Source of the DNA: FEN-1191 sp036490715
Lineage (GTDB): Bacteria; Pseudomonadota; Gammaproteobacteria; Steroidobacterales; Steroidobacteraceae
Reading direction: 5' to 3'
Assembly: GCA_036490715.1 (NCBI GenBank)
Contig: DASXDL010000048.1
Span: 1-64,000, forward strand
DNA length: 64,000 nt
Below are positions 14,518-22,343 of this stretch, piece after piece. Position 1 is the stretch's first letter. Every line of letters begins with the position of its first letter. Position numbers and translations under genes: made by a program. Under the pieces are notes generated by a model, which did no database searches, had not been told where the DNA came from, and saw only the letters and a program-made list of their open reading frames with translations.

Positions 14518-15419
14518 CAGAAATAGCCCTCCTGCTTCTTCTTCTCCATCGAGCCGGCGCTGTCGTGATCGATCACGCGGCCCTGCCGTTCAGAGGTGCG
14601 CGCGGCCAGCATCTCCTCGATCACCGCCTCGAGCGTGCCGGCATTACTTTCGATCGCGCCGGTCAGCGGATAGCAACCCAGGGTGCGAAAGCGCACACGG
14701 CGCAGCTGCGGCCGCTCGCCGGGCTTGAGCGGCATGCGCTCATCGTCCACCATGATCAGAGCGCCGTCGCGCTCCACCACCGGCCGCTCGGCCGCCAGAT
14801 ACAACGGCACGATCGGAATGCGCTCCTGGTAGATGTACTGCCACACGTCCAGCTCGGTCCAGTTGGACAGCGGAAACACGCGCAGGCTCTCACCTTTGAC
14901 CTTACGCGTGTTGTACAGCCGCCAGAGCTCGGGGCGCTGCCGCTTCGGATCCCAGCGATGCTGGGCGCTGCGGATCGACACCACGCGCTCCTTGGCGCGG
15001 GATTTCTCCTCGTCGCGGCGCGCGCCGCCGAAGGCGGCGTCAAAGCCGTAGCGGTCGAGCGCCTGGCGCAGCGCCTGGGTTTTCATGACATCGGTATGCA
15101 TGGCCGAACCGTGCACGAACGGGTTGATGCCCATGGCCACACCCTCGGCGTTGACGTGCACGATCAGATCCAGTCCCAGACGGCGCACGGTAGCGTCGCG
15201 GAATTGGATCATCTCGCGAAACTTCCAGGTGGTATCGACGTGCAGCAGCGGAAACGGCGGCTTGGCCGGGTAGAAGGCCTTGAGCGCCAACTGCAGCATG
15301 ACCGAGCTGTCCTTGCCGATCGAGTACAGCATCACCGGCCGCTCGCACTCGGCCACCACCTCCCGCAGGATGTGGATGCTCTCGGCTTCCAGGCGTGCCA
15401 GATGCGTGAGGTTGGACAC
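14517..15419 (-). CDS. cysD: Sulfate adenylyltransferase subunit 2
   Basis: A 300-residue ATP-pyrophosphatase-type enzyme that forms adenylylsulfate from ATP and sulfate with CysN. The PP-loop SIGKDSSVML is at residues ~33-42; LLHVDTTWKFREMIQFRD and GGARRDEEKSRAKER follow. Translation must start at GTG 15419 (MSNLTHLARLEAESIHILRE), 9 bases after the stop of the alpha-E gene; the ribosome site is weak, so coupling to that gene is likely. No separate cys promoter fits between them. Confidence 0.94.
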   Translation of the reverse strand: MSNLTHLARLEAESIHILREVVAECERPVMLYSIGKDSSVMLQLALKAFYPAKPPFPLLHVDTTWKFREMIQFRDATVRRLGLDLIVHVNAEGVAMGINPFVHGSAMHTDVMKTQALRQALDRYGFDAAFGGARRDEEKSRAKERVVSIRSAQHRWDPKRQRPELWRLYNTRKVKGESLRVFPLSNWTELDVWQYIYQERIPIVPLYLAAERPVVERDGALIMVDDERMPLKPGERPQLRRVRFRTLGCYPLTGAIESNAGTLEAVIEEMLAARTSERQGRVIDHDSAGSMEKKKQEGYF

Positions 15420-15428
15420 CGCCGGACT

Positions 15429-16457
15429 CTATATATTCTGCAGCCGCTCGGCCGTTATGTGCTTATTCTGATTGCGACTCTGGGCCTTGGTCGTCGTCCG
15501 GCCCGAGCCCGTCGCCACCGCGCTACTGTGCCCCATGAAGTACACCCGCGCCAGTTCATCGCTGGTGCGCGCCAGCGACAGCTGCAGCCGGTCGATGAAC
15601 CCGTGCAGCTCCGCCTGGCCCAGCGCCTCGAGCCGTGTATGGTGGATTGCGCGGCGCATGCGCGCGACCCGCCGCTGCAGCGCACGGCTGTTGGGCAACC
15701 GCCGCAGCACCTCCTCGGCGCGGCGCAGGCAACAAACGCAGGCGCGAGGAAACTGCTCGTCGGCCAGCAGGAAGCGCACTACCCCGGCGCCATAGACCCG
15801 CTCGCGGGTCTTCAGACGGTACATCTGGTAGCCCGACAACGAGCGCAGCACACCCATCCACAGCACCGTTTCGAATGCGCCCAGCTCCTCGGCACTCGGG
15901 CCGCCCATCATCGCCGCGGCGCGCACGTCGACGATGCGGCTGGTCATGTCGGCGCGCTCCAGATTGCGCCCCAGCGACAGGAACGAGGACGCGTCGCCCT
16001 CGTTGAAAATGCCCTCGAACATGCCGGTCAGCGCCTGGGTGGCGCTGGTCACGCGGCCCAGGAAGCCATAGCGCGTGCGCCGCCTGGCGGCATCGGCCGC
16101 GTGCTCGCTGACATACAGAAACAGCTCGTTGATTTGCTCCCAAACCTCGCGCGGCAGGATGTCGCGTACCGTGCGGGCAATCTCGCGCGCCCGCGCGATC
16201 GAGCTGAGCATCGAGCCCGGATTATTCTCATTGGCGACGATGAAGCGCACCACCGACTTCTCGTCGATGTCGCGCTCCAGCTCGGCATACATCGATTCAT
16301 TGCCGGTGATTTTCACCAGCGGCTGCCAGCCGGGGCTCAGCCGCTGCGGCAGATCCAGCATCAATCCGGCGCTCACGTCCACCAGCCGCGCCACGTTTTC
16401 GGTGCGCTCCAGATAGCGCGCCATCCAATAGAGGTGGTCAGCGACGCGCGACAGCAT
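15429..16457 (-). CDS. Alpha-E domain protein (DUF403), partner of circularly permuted ATP-grasp
   Basis: A 342-residue, mainly helical protein. The start MLSRVADHLYWMARYLERTENVARLVDV is the signature of the alpha-E family. Family members are nearly always encoded beside circularly permuted ATP-grasp proteins and are thought to help in peptide or amide-bond synthesis, but no product is established. The ATG at 16457 lies inside the end of the ATP-grasp gene (20-base overlap) with GGAGG 7 bases upstream, so the two are translationally coupled. No transglutaminase-like third partner, often present in such clusters, is here; cysD follows instead. Confidence 0.88.
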   Translation of the reverse strand: MLSRVADHLYWMARYLERTENVARLVDVSAGLMLDLPQRLSPGWQPLVKITGNESMYAELERDIDEKSVVRFIVANENNPGSMLSSIARAREIARTVRDILPREVWEQINELFLYVSEHAADAARRRTRYGFLGRVTSATQALTGMFEGIFNEGDASSFLSLGRNLERADMTSRIVDVRAAAMMGGPSAEELGAFETVLWMGVLRSLSGYQMYRLKTRERVYGAGVVRFLLADEQFPRACVCCLRRAEEVLRRLPNSRALQRRVARMRRAIHHTRLEALGQAELHGFIDRLQLSLARTSDELARVYFMGHSSAVATGSGRTTTKAQSRNQNKHITAERLQNI

Positions 16458-17910
16458 GCTCGCCTCCGGTATCGACGATCCAGGTGTCCTTGCTGCCGCC
16501 GCCCTGCGAGGAATTGACCACCAGCGAGCCCTTGCGCATTGCCACCCGCGTCAGGCCGCCGGTGGTCACCTGGACGCCGCGGCCCGCCAGGATGAACGGG
16601 CGCAAGTCGAGGTGTCGCGGCTCGATGCCGCCTTCCACCAGCGTCGGCGTCGTCGACAGGCTGATGACCGGCTGGGCGATATAGTTGCGCGGGTTGCGCT
16701 GGATCAGCTGCGCGAATTCGCGCTGCTCGGCGGCGCTCGATCTTGGTCCCATCAGCATGCCGTAGCCGCCCGATTCGTTGGCCGGCTTTACCACCAAGCT
16801 GGCCAGATTCGCCAGCACGTACTGGCACTGCCCCACCTCAGCGCAAAGAAACGACGGCACGTTCGGCAGGATCGCGTCCTGATCAAGGTAGTAGCGGATC
16901 ATCGCCGGCACGAAGGTGTAGACCAGCTTGTCGTCGGCCACACCGGCGCCCGGCGCGTTGGCCAGCGCCACATTGCCGGCGCGCCAGGCACGCATCAGGC
17001 CCGGCACACCCAAAGTCGAGTCGGCACGAAATTCCTCCGGATCCAGAAACAGATCGTCGACGCGGCGGTAGATCACGTCGACCCGCTGCCAGCCGATGAT
17101 GGTACGCATGTAGACGATGTCATCGGCACCGACCACCAGGTCGCGCCCCTCGACCAGTTCGCAGCCCATCTGCTGCGCCAGATACGAGTGCTCGAAATAG
17201 GCCGAGTTATAGATGCCCGGGGTCAGCACCACGACTTCGGGCTGCTCGATGCCGGCCGGTGCCAGTGCGCACAGCATGTCGAACAACTGCGACGGATAGT
17301 CGTCCACCGGCAAGATGCCCGCCGCCGCGAACACCTCCGGGAACACGCGCTTGACCACCTGGCGGTTCTCGAGCATGTACGACACGCCCGAGGGGACCCG
17401 CAGGTTGTCCTCGAGCACGTACACGGTGCCGTCGGCGCCGCGCACCAGGTCCGAGCCGCACACGTGCGCCCAGATGCGCTGCGGTGGGCTGACGCCGACG
17501 CACTGCGGACGAAAGTTGACTGAATCGGCCAGATAACCGCGCGGAAACACGCCGTCGCGCACGATGCGCTGCTCGTGGTAGATATCATCGATGAACAGGT
17601 TGAGCGCCTGCGAGCGCTGCTGCAGCCCGGCTTCGATCCGGCGCCATTCATCCAGCGCGATCACGCGCGGAATGATGTCCAGCGGCCAGGCCCGATCGAT
17701 CGATCCGCCCTCCTCGTGGTAGACCGTGAAGGTGATGCCCATGCTGCGGATGGCTACGTCGGCCGCTTTCTGGCGCGTGGCCAGTTCGTCCGACCCGAGT
17801 ACCGAGAGAAATTCGATTAGGGTGCTGGCTGCGGGCCGCGGTGCACCACCGGGCCCGATCAGCTCGTCGAAGCTCGCCGACGCCGGATAATCATTCCAGG
17901 CAATCCGCAT
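16438..17910 (-). CDS. Circularly permuted ATP-grasp protein (DUF404/DUF407)
   Basis: A 490-residue putative ATP-dependent carboxylate-amine ligase. Seen: GITFTVYHEEGGSIDRAWPLDIIPRV, IYHEQRIVRDGVFP, VYVLEDNLRVPSGVSYMLENRQ, DVIYRRVDDLFLDPEEF and VVKPANESGGYGMLMGP, the nucleotide-binding blocks in permuted order. The ATG at 17910 (MRIAWNDYP) fits the family; an extension to 17991 would run over the hemD side of the divergent promoter. With the alpha-E gene it forms a predicted peptide-modifying amidoligase unit whose substrate is unknown. It heads a tight reverse-strand run into cysD and cysNC. Confidence 0.88.
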   Translation of the reverse strand: MRIAWNDYPASASFDELIGPGGAPRPAASTLIEFLSVLGSDELATRQKAADVAIRSMGITFTVYHEEGGSIDRAWPLDIIPRVIALDEWRRIEAGLQQRSQALNLFIDDIYHEQRIVRDGVFPRGYLADSVNFRPQCVGVSPPQRIWAHVCGSDLVRGADGTVYVLEDNLRVPSGVSYMLENRQVVKRVFPEVFAAAGILPVDDYPSQLFDMLCALAPAGIEQPEVVVLTPGIYNSAYFEHSYLAQQMGCELVEGRDLVVGADDIVYMRTIIGWQRVDVIYRRVDDLFLDPEEFRADSTLGVPGLMRAWRAGNVALANAPGAGVADDKLVYTFVPAMIRYYLDQDAILPNVPSFLCAEVGQCQYVLANLASLVVKPANESGGYGMLMGPRSSAAEQREFAQLIQRNPRNYIAQPVISLSTTPTLVEGGIEPRHLDLRPFILAGRGVQVTTGGLTRVAMRKGSLVVNSSQGGGSKDTWIVDTGGEHAVARR

Positions 17911-17978
17911 GCGAGCTACAGTAGCAGGGCGCGGCGGGCGAATGAACTGCGCCTGCTCGCACCACCGTTGTGCAGCCC

Positions 17979-18788
17979 ATGACCGAGCCACTCGCCAATC
18001 GGGTTATCGCCATCGCCGAGTCGCGCGAGCTGGACGTATTCGCAGCGTTGCTCGAGCGTCGCGGCGCCAGGGTTTTGCGCTATCCGCTGGTCAAGATCAT
18101 CGATGCACCGCAGCCCGAGCCGATACTGGCCTGGATCGATGTGGCCGCGAAACAGCCGTATGACGACCTGATACTGCTCACCGGCGAGGGACTGCGGCGA
18201 CTGCTCAGCTGCATCGAGCGCCATCGACCGAGCCTGCGGGGCCCATTTCTCGAGGCCCTGGGCCGCATGCGCAAGATCACGCGCGGCCCCAAGCCCGCGC
18301 GTGCGCTACGCGAACTCGGTCTGGCGAGCGATCTGCCGGCAGTGGTGCCGACAACCGCCGGGGTAATCGACATGCTGCGGGCGCTCGACATGCGCGAGCG
18401 GCGCGTGGGCGTGCAGCTGTACGGCGGTGAGCCCAATCGGCCGTTGATCGAGTACTTGCAGGGCGCAGGCGCGCGCGTGGCGACGGTGGCGCCTTACCTG
18501 TATGCCGACGCGGCCAACGACGCGGCCGTCGGGCAACTGCTCGAGCAGATGCGCGCCGGCGCCGTGGATGCGATCGCCTTTACCAGCAAGGCCCAGGTCG
18601 AACGCCTGTTTCGAGCGGCCGCTGCCGATCAGGTGCGTGCGGCACTTGCCGCCACCAACGTTGCCGCGGTCGGACCGGTGGTGCGCGATGCGCTGTCCGC
18701 ACACGGCGTGACGGTCGAGGCGATGCCGGAGGACAGCTGGTTCATGAAGCCGCTGACAGCGGCTCTGTCTGAACTGCTGGCGAAGTAG
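17979..18788 (+). CDS. hemD: Uroporphyrinogen-III synthase
   Basis: A 269-residue cytosolic enzyme that cyclises hydroxymethylbilane with inversion of ring D, at the branch to haem, sirohaem and cobalamin. The two-lobe family pattern is visible: VIAIAESRELDVFAALLERRGARVLRYPLVKI at the start, DDLILLTGEGLRRLL, LYGGEPNRPLIEYLQGAGARV, DAIAFTSKAQVERLF and VAAVGPVVRDALSAHGV near the end. Length fits (~250-270). ATG 17979 is preferred over GTG 17970. It stands apart from hemC. Sirohaem for sulfite reduction could explain its place beside the sulfate-activation run, but this is only suggestive. Confidence 0.82.
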   Translation: MTEPLANRVIAIAESRELDVFAALLERRGARVLRYPLVKIIDAPQPEPILAWIDVAAKQPYDDLILLTGEGLRRLLSCIERHRPSLRGPFLEALGRMRKITRGPKPARALRELGLASDLPAVVPTTAGVIDMLRALDMRERRVGVQLYGGEPNRPLIEYLQGAGARVATVAPYLYADAANDAAVGQLLEQMRAGAVDAIAFTSKAQVERLFRAAAADQVRAALAATNVAAVGPVVRDALSAHGVTVEAMPEDSWFMKPLTAALSELLAK

Positions 18789-18794
18789 CCGCTG

Positions 18795-19313
18795 TTAGGC
18801 GGCGGAGTACATGCGCTGCAGCAGCGTCAGGAACGTATCCAGCTCGGCCTTGCTGAAACGGCTCGCCATGTGCCGCTCGAGCTGGCGTACCTGCCCCATC
18901 AGGGCTTCCAGTTCCGAGCTGCCGCCCTCGGTCAGAGAAATGCCCTGACGGCGGCGGTCGCGGGTCGAGCGCCGACGTTCGATCAAGCCGGCGCGCTCCA
19001 GGCGATCGAGCAGCGCGACTATGCTGGCCTTATCCACGCCCAGATGAGTTCCGAGTTCGATCTGCGCGATCCCCGGATTGGAGCGCACCAGGCACAGCAG
19101 ACTGAACAGGCCGGGACGGATTTTCTTTTCACCGATGAAGCTGACGTAGGTACGCCACGAAGCCTGGTGGGCCCGGCGCAGGTTGTAGCCCAGCAGGCGT
19201 GGTAGCGGTCCGAGGTCGACTTTGGCGCCAGCGGGGCGCTCGCGCCTGGCCGGGGCCGGCCGCTTATCGCGTGCCCGGGCGCTGTTACCACCTGTCTGTT
19301 CCACTACAAGCAC
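18795..19313 (-). CDS. MarR-family transcriptional regulator
   Basis: A 172-residue winged-helix regulator. The DNA-binding core reads IRPGLFSLLCLVRSNPGIAQIELGTHLGVDKASIVALLDRLERAGLIERRRSTRDRRRQGISLTEGG, with the conserved DRR wing. A basic ~35-residue N-terminal extension (RARDKRPAPARRERP) precedes it. The only starts are GTG 19313 or GTG 19304. A good promoter lies at 19356-19385. It ends 6 bases from hemD, tail to tail. The upstream neighbour aguB is on the same strand with 119 bases between them. The effector is unknown. Confidence 0.87.
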   Translation of the reverse strand: MLVVEQTGGNSARARDKRPAPARRERPAGAKVDLGPLPRLLGYNLRRAHQASWRTYVSFIGEKKIRPGLFSLLCLVRSNPGIAQIELGTHLGVDKASIVALLDRLERAGLIERRRSTRDRRRQGISLTEGGSSELEALMGQVRQLERHMASRFSKAELDTFLTLLQRMYSAA

Positions 19314-19355
19314 CCCGATGAGAAGCTCGGCCGCGGTGTCAGCGCCATGCCAGCC

Positions 19356-19385
19356 AGTATATTTTCATTACTGTTCGTACTGCAA
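19356..19385 (-). promoter_or_regulatory. Sigma-70 promoter for the marR gene
   Basis: On the reverse strand TTGCAG (19385-19380), an 18-base spacer and TATACT (19361-19356) make a strong match to the -35/-10 consensus in a locally AT-rich block. The expected start is near 19349, giving a leader of about 35 bases. Confidence 0.6.
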
Positions 19386-19432
19386 ATAGATGGGCGTTGC
19401 TACATATTGCCGCACGGCAGACGGCAGCGCCG

Positions 19433-20326
19433 TCACGCTGCGCCGTGGCCAGCCAGCGGCGCGTACAGATCGGGCCGCCGGTCGCGAAATACGAACCAGT
19501 TGTCGCGCGCCTGGCGCAGCTGTTCGAGCTCGAAGCAGGCCGTAATCACCGCCTCCTCCTGCTGGCCGGCCTCGGCCACCAGAGCGCCGCTGGCATCGGC
19601 GATGAACGACGAGCCATAGAATCGCAGCTGCAAGCCTTGCGGATCCTGGCGCGCATATTCGGTGCCGATGCGGTTGCTGGCGATCAGCGGCATCAGATTG
19701 GCGGCCGCGTGACCCTGCTGCGTGCGCTGCCAGTGCAGCCTCGAGTCCACCGGCGGCGCCGGCGGCGGTTCGCTGCCGATGGCGGTCGGATACAGCAGCA
19801 GCTCGGCGCCTTGAAGCGCCATGATGCGGGCAGCCTCGGGAAACCACTGATCCCAGCAGATCGCGGCGCCGAGCCGGCCGTAGCGCGTGTCCCAGACCCG
19901 AAAGCCGGTGTCGCCGGGAGCGAAGTAGAATTTCTCCTGGTAGCCGGGCCCGTTCGGAATATGCGATTTGCGGTAGATCCCCAGTCGCCGGCCATCAGCG
20001 TCGAACATCGCCAATGAATTGAAATAGACGTTGCCGGCGCGCTCGAAAAAGCTGATCGGCAGCACCACCTGCAGCTCCGCGGCCAGCGCGCCAAAGCGCC
20101 GCAGCAGCGCGCTGTCGTCGGCGCTCTCGGCCAACTGCAGGTAGCGGGCATCCTGCTCGATGCAAAAGTACGGGGTCGCGAACAGTTCCTGCAGCAAGAT
20201 CACCTGCGCGCCGCGCGCATGGGCCGCGCGCACCAGCTGCTCGGCGTGCGCAAGGTTGGCAGGCAGGTCCCAGCCGCAGGCAAACTGCGTCGCCGCCACC
20301 GTGACGCGCCGCTCGGCGCCGCTCAC
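19433..20326 (-). CDS. aguB: N-carbamoylputrescine amidase
   Basis: A 297-residue nitrilase-superfamily hydrolase converting N-carbamoylputrescine to putrescine, CO2 and ammonia. The catalytic triad is visible: Glu 47 in LLQELFATPYFC, Lys in YRKSHIPNGPGYQEKFYF and Cys in GAAICWDQWFPEAAR. The last two blocks are diagnostic for AguB. Length is typical (~292). The start is GTG 20326, overlapping the stop of the oxidoreductase gene (GTGA). The usual partner agmatine deiminase (aguA) is not in the window. Confidence 0.9.
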   Translation of the reverse strand: MSGAERRVTVAATQFACGWDLPANLAHAEQLVRAAHARGAQVILLQELFATPYFCIEQDARYLQLAESADDSALLRRFGALAAELQVVLPISFFERAGNVYFNSLAMFDADGRRLGIYRKSHIPNGPGYQEKFYFAPGDTGFRVWDTRYGRLGAAICWDQWFPEAARIMALQGAELLLYPTAIGSEPPPAPPVDSRLHWQRTQQGHAAANLMPLIASNRIGTEYARQDPQGLQLRFYGSSFIADASGALVAEAGQQEEAVITACFELEQLRQARDNWFVFRDRRPDLYAPLAGHGAA

Positions 20327-21276
20327 GCCGGCACCCCGGCCGTCGCCTGCACGCGCTCGGTGATCGCGATCGCGGTGCGCAGCGCGCGCAGGCCGTCCTC
20401 GCCGCTGACCATCACCGGCCCGTGGCCGCGAATCGCGGCAACGAAGGCCTGGATCTCCGCCAGCAGCGCATCGCCCTGCTCGAATGACTGTTCTTCGATG
20501 TTCACCGGCAGCGCTCCGGGGTCGACCGAGGGTTCACGCTTGCGAATCACCGTCAGGATTTTTTGCTGCAGATCGATCGACAGGTAGGCATCGTCGCAGA
20601 ACACCCGCAGCTTGCGCTCGGTCTTGAGACTGACGCGGCTGGCGGTGACATTGGCGACGCAGCCGTTGGCGAAACCCAGGCGCGCATTGGCGATGTCGAT
20701 TTCGGAGGAGAACACCGGCGTACCGATCGCATCCAGCCCGGTCAGCTCACCGCCGATGATCATCTGCACCAGGTCGATGTCGTGGATCATCAGGTCGAGT
20801 ACCACATTGACGTCGGTGCCGCGCTCCTTGAAGGGCGCCAGCCGGTGACATTCGATAAAGCGCGGGCGCTTGAGGCGCGGCTCGGCGGCCAGGATGGTCG
20901 GGTTGAAACGCTCAAGATGTCCGACCTGAAGCACCCGACGCTGGGCGCGGGCGCGCGCAATCAGGCGTTCGGCCTGCTGCGTGGTCTCGGTGATCGGCTT
21001 TTCGACCAGCACGTGCGCACCGGCCTCAAGAAACGCCTCGGCGATCTGGTAATGCGTGGGGGTCGGGGTCACGACGCTGACCGCGTCGACCTGCCCGAGC
21101 AGTTGCCGATAGTCGCCGAACGCGCGCGTGCGCAGCTCTTCGGCCACGCCTGCCGCAGTTACGCCATCCACGTCGGCGACGCCGACCAGGTTGCAAGCGT
21201 CAAGCTGCGCGTACTTCTGGGCATGGAATCGCCCCAGATAGCCGACCCCGACGACTGCCGCTCTGATTTTTTCCAT
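20323..21276 (-). CDS. Gfo/Idh/MocA-family NAD(P)-dependent oxidoreductase
   Basis: A 317-residue sugar-dehydrogenase-like enzyme. Rossmann motif VVGVGYLGRFHAQKYA at residues ~8-23, VEKPITETTQQAERL (the EKP lysine) and the DLMIHDIDLVQMI block of the C-terminal domain. Similar genes sit in lipid A or lipopolysaccharide loci of related bacteria, and the substrate there is a nucleotide sugar; here aguB follows by a 4-base overlap, which gives no clear pathway. ATG 21276 is the family start; the extension to 21408 overlaps the divergent membrane gene. Confidence 0.85.
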   Translation of the reverse strand: MEKIRAAVVGVGYLGRFHAQKYAQLDACNLVGVADVDGVTAAGVAEELRTRAFGDYRQLLGQVDAVSVVTPTPTHYQIAEAFLEAGAHVLVEKPITETTQQAERLIARARAQRRVLQVGHLERFNPTILAAEPRLKRPRFIECHRLAPFKERGTDVNVVLDLMIHDIDLVQMIIGGELTGLDAIGTPVFSSEIDIANARLGFANGCVANVTASRVSLKTERKLRVFCDDAYLSIDLQQKILTVIRKREPSVDPGALPVNIEEQSFEQGDALLAEIQAFVAAIRGHGPVMVSGEDGLRALRTAIAITERVQATAGVPA

Positions 21277-21310
21277 GCGGCGGCTATTATGCCCAAAGCA
21301 CGCTGGAGGA

Positions 21311-21610
21311 ATGGACGTGGAGGAGGAAACGCGGGGATTCTGGCAGTTCGCCCGTGGCGCACGCGGGCTGGGCAGCGAGCTGCTGACGCTGGCGGCCTGC
21401 CTTGGCATCGGCGTGATCGTAATGCCATGCCTGATCTTCGCCGTCGGGCGCCTGGCACTGGGCGCTTACGCGCACGGCAATGTGTTTGCGATGTGGCGCG
21501 ACTTCATGGCCGGGCTGATCAGCGGCTCGCAGGCGGCCTGGTTCATCGCCCTCGGACCGTACCTGTTCGTGTGGTTGCTGCGTGGCGCACGACGCCTGTT
21601 ACATAACTGA
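21311..21610 (+). CDS. Small two-helix inner-membrane protein, unknown function
   Basis: A 99-residue protein with two long hydrophobic segments, LLTLAACLGIGVIVMPCLIFAVG (~24-46) and a second near ISGSQAAWFIALGPYLFVWLL (~70-92), and charged ends. GGAGGA precedes ATG 21311 with almost no spacing, so the in-frame GTG at 21317 (8 bases after GGAGG) may be the real start. It is divergent from the oxidoreductase. I recognise no family. Confidence 0.6.
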   Translation: MDVEEETRGFWQFARGARGLGSELLTLAACLGIGVIVMPCLIFAVGRLALGAYAHGNVFAMWRDFMAGLISGSQAAWFIALGPYLFVWLLRGARRLLHN

Positions 21611-21736
21611 GGCAGCGCATCATCGGCACGTGATTGCTGTCACAGATCGCGCGGGATCGGATCACGGCCTGGGGCCGCCATGCCATTCTGCAGACCGGAG
21701 GCTCAGGTGTACTGAGCGCTCGATCGGAAGTTTCAG

Positions 21737-21949
21737 ATGGGGAATCCACGTGAGATCCACGGGTCAGTTCCCGCCACCAAGCAGCAACGCTCCCGCCGCC
21801 GTGATGATGTAATCAAGGACATCACGCTGGCGCTGGCGCAGACCATCGGCGTCGCTCTCGACGCCGGACAGCGTGGCGGATTCGATCCTTACGACAGTCG
21901 CCTCGGCACCACCCGCAACGGAGCCTGGAAACAGCGGCGACCCGCGTAG
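21737..21949 (+). CDS. Small hypothetical protein
   Basis: A 70-residue basic protein: RSRRRDDVIKDITLALAQTIGVALDAGQ, then GGFDPYDSRLGTTRNGAW. The helical DDVIKDITLALAQTIG part and the FDPYD turn look like real protein and I vaguely recall similar small proteins with GGFDPY, but cannot name a family. GGAAG lies ~8 bases before the ATG. A small hairpin (GCTCAG/CTGAGC, 21701-21717) is just upstream. Codon third positions are moderately GC-rich. Chance coding is possible. Confidence 0.42.
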   Translation: MGNPREIHGSVPATKQQRSRRRDDVIKDITLALAQTIGVALDAGQRGGFDPYDSRLGTTRNGAWKQRRPA

Positions 21950-21972
21950 CGCCCTGCAGTCGCTGGGCGGCT

Positions 21973-22257
21973 CTACGGCCAGTAGAGCACGCCCAGTGTG
22001 ATCAGCATCGCGGCCAGCAGCAGCTGTGCGGGATAGCGCCAGCGGCGATCGCGCAATTCACCGATGAAACTTGCGCCGCCGACCAGTGTCAGACCCCATG
22101 ACCACGCCAGCCCTTTGAGCAGTGGCAAGCGTTCGGGCGCGAGCCTGGCCGAATATTCCGGCAGCAGGAAAAACACGATCGCGCTCATGCTCAGTGACGC
22201 AGTCATCGCAACCGCTGAGCCCGTGATGATCGCGATCAGTACCGCCAGCGGACGCAT
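21973..22257 (-). CDS. Small membrane protein, unknown function
   Basis: A 94-residue protein with hydrophobic segments at ~4-31 (LAVLIAIITGSAVAMTASLSM), ~48-65 and ~76-92, and an arginine-rich loop (ELRDRRWRY). GGAGAAG lies 7 bases before ATG 22257, a strong ribosome site. It is divergent from the Prc protease gene. No family recognised. Confidence 0.6.
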   Translation of the reverse strand: MRPLAVLIAIITGSAVAMTASLSMSAIVFFLLPEYSARLAPERLPLLKGLAWSWGLTLVGGASFIGELRDRRWRYPAQLLLAAMLITLGVLYWP

Positions 22258-22343
22258 GTCACTTCTCCATATCTGACTGCCATCCGGTGGCCAAAGATGT
22301 CAGACTTGACCCCAGTTTAGCCGTTGCAAGGTCCGCAGGCAGT

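Noticed and set aside
14565..16517. 650-codon forward open frame opposite cysD and the alpha-E gene
   Set aside because: Spans two real genes on the other strand; composition typical of antisense frames in high-GC DNA.
21701..21717. GCTCAG-GTGTA-CTGAGC hairpin
   Set aside because: A 6-bp stem without T-run or conserved context; could be chance.
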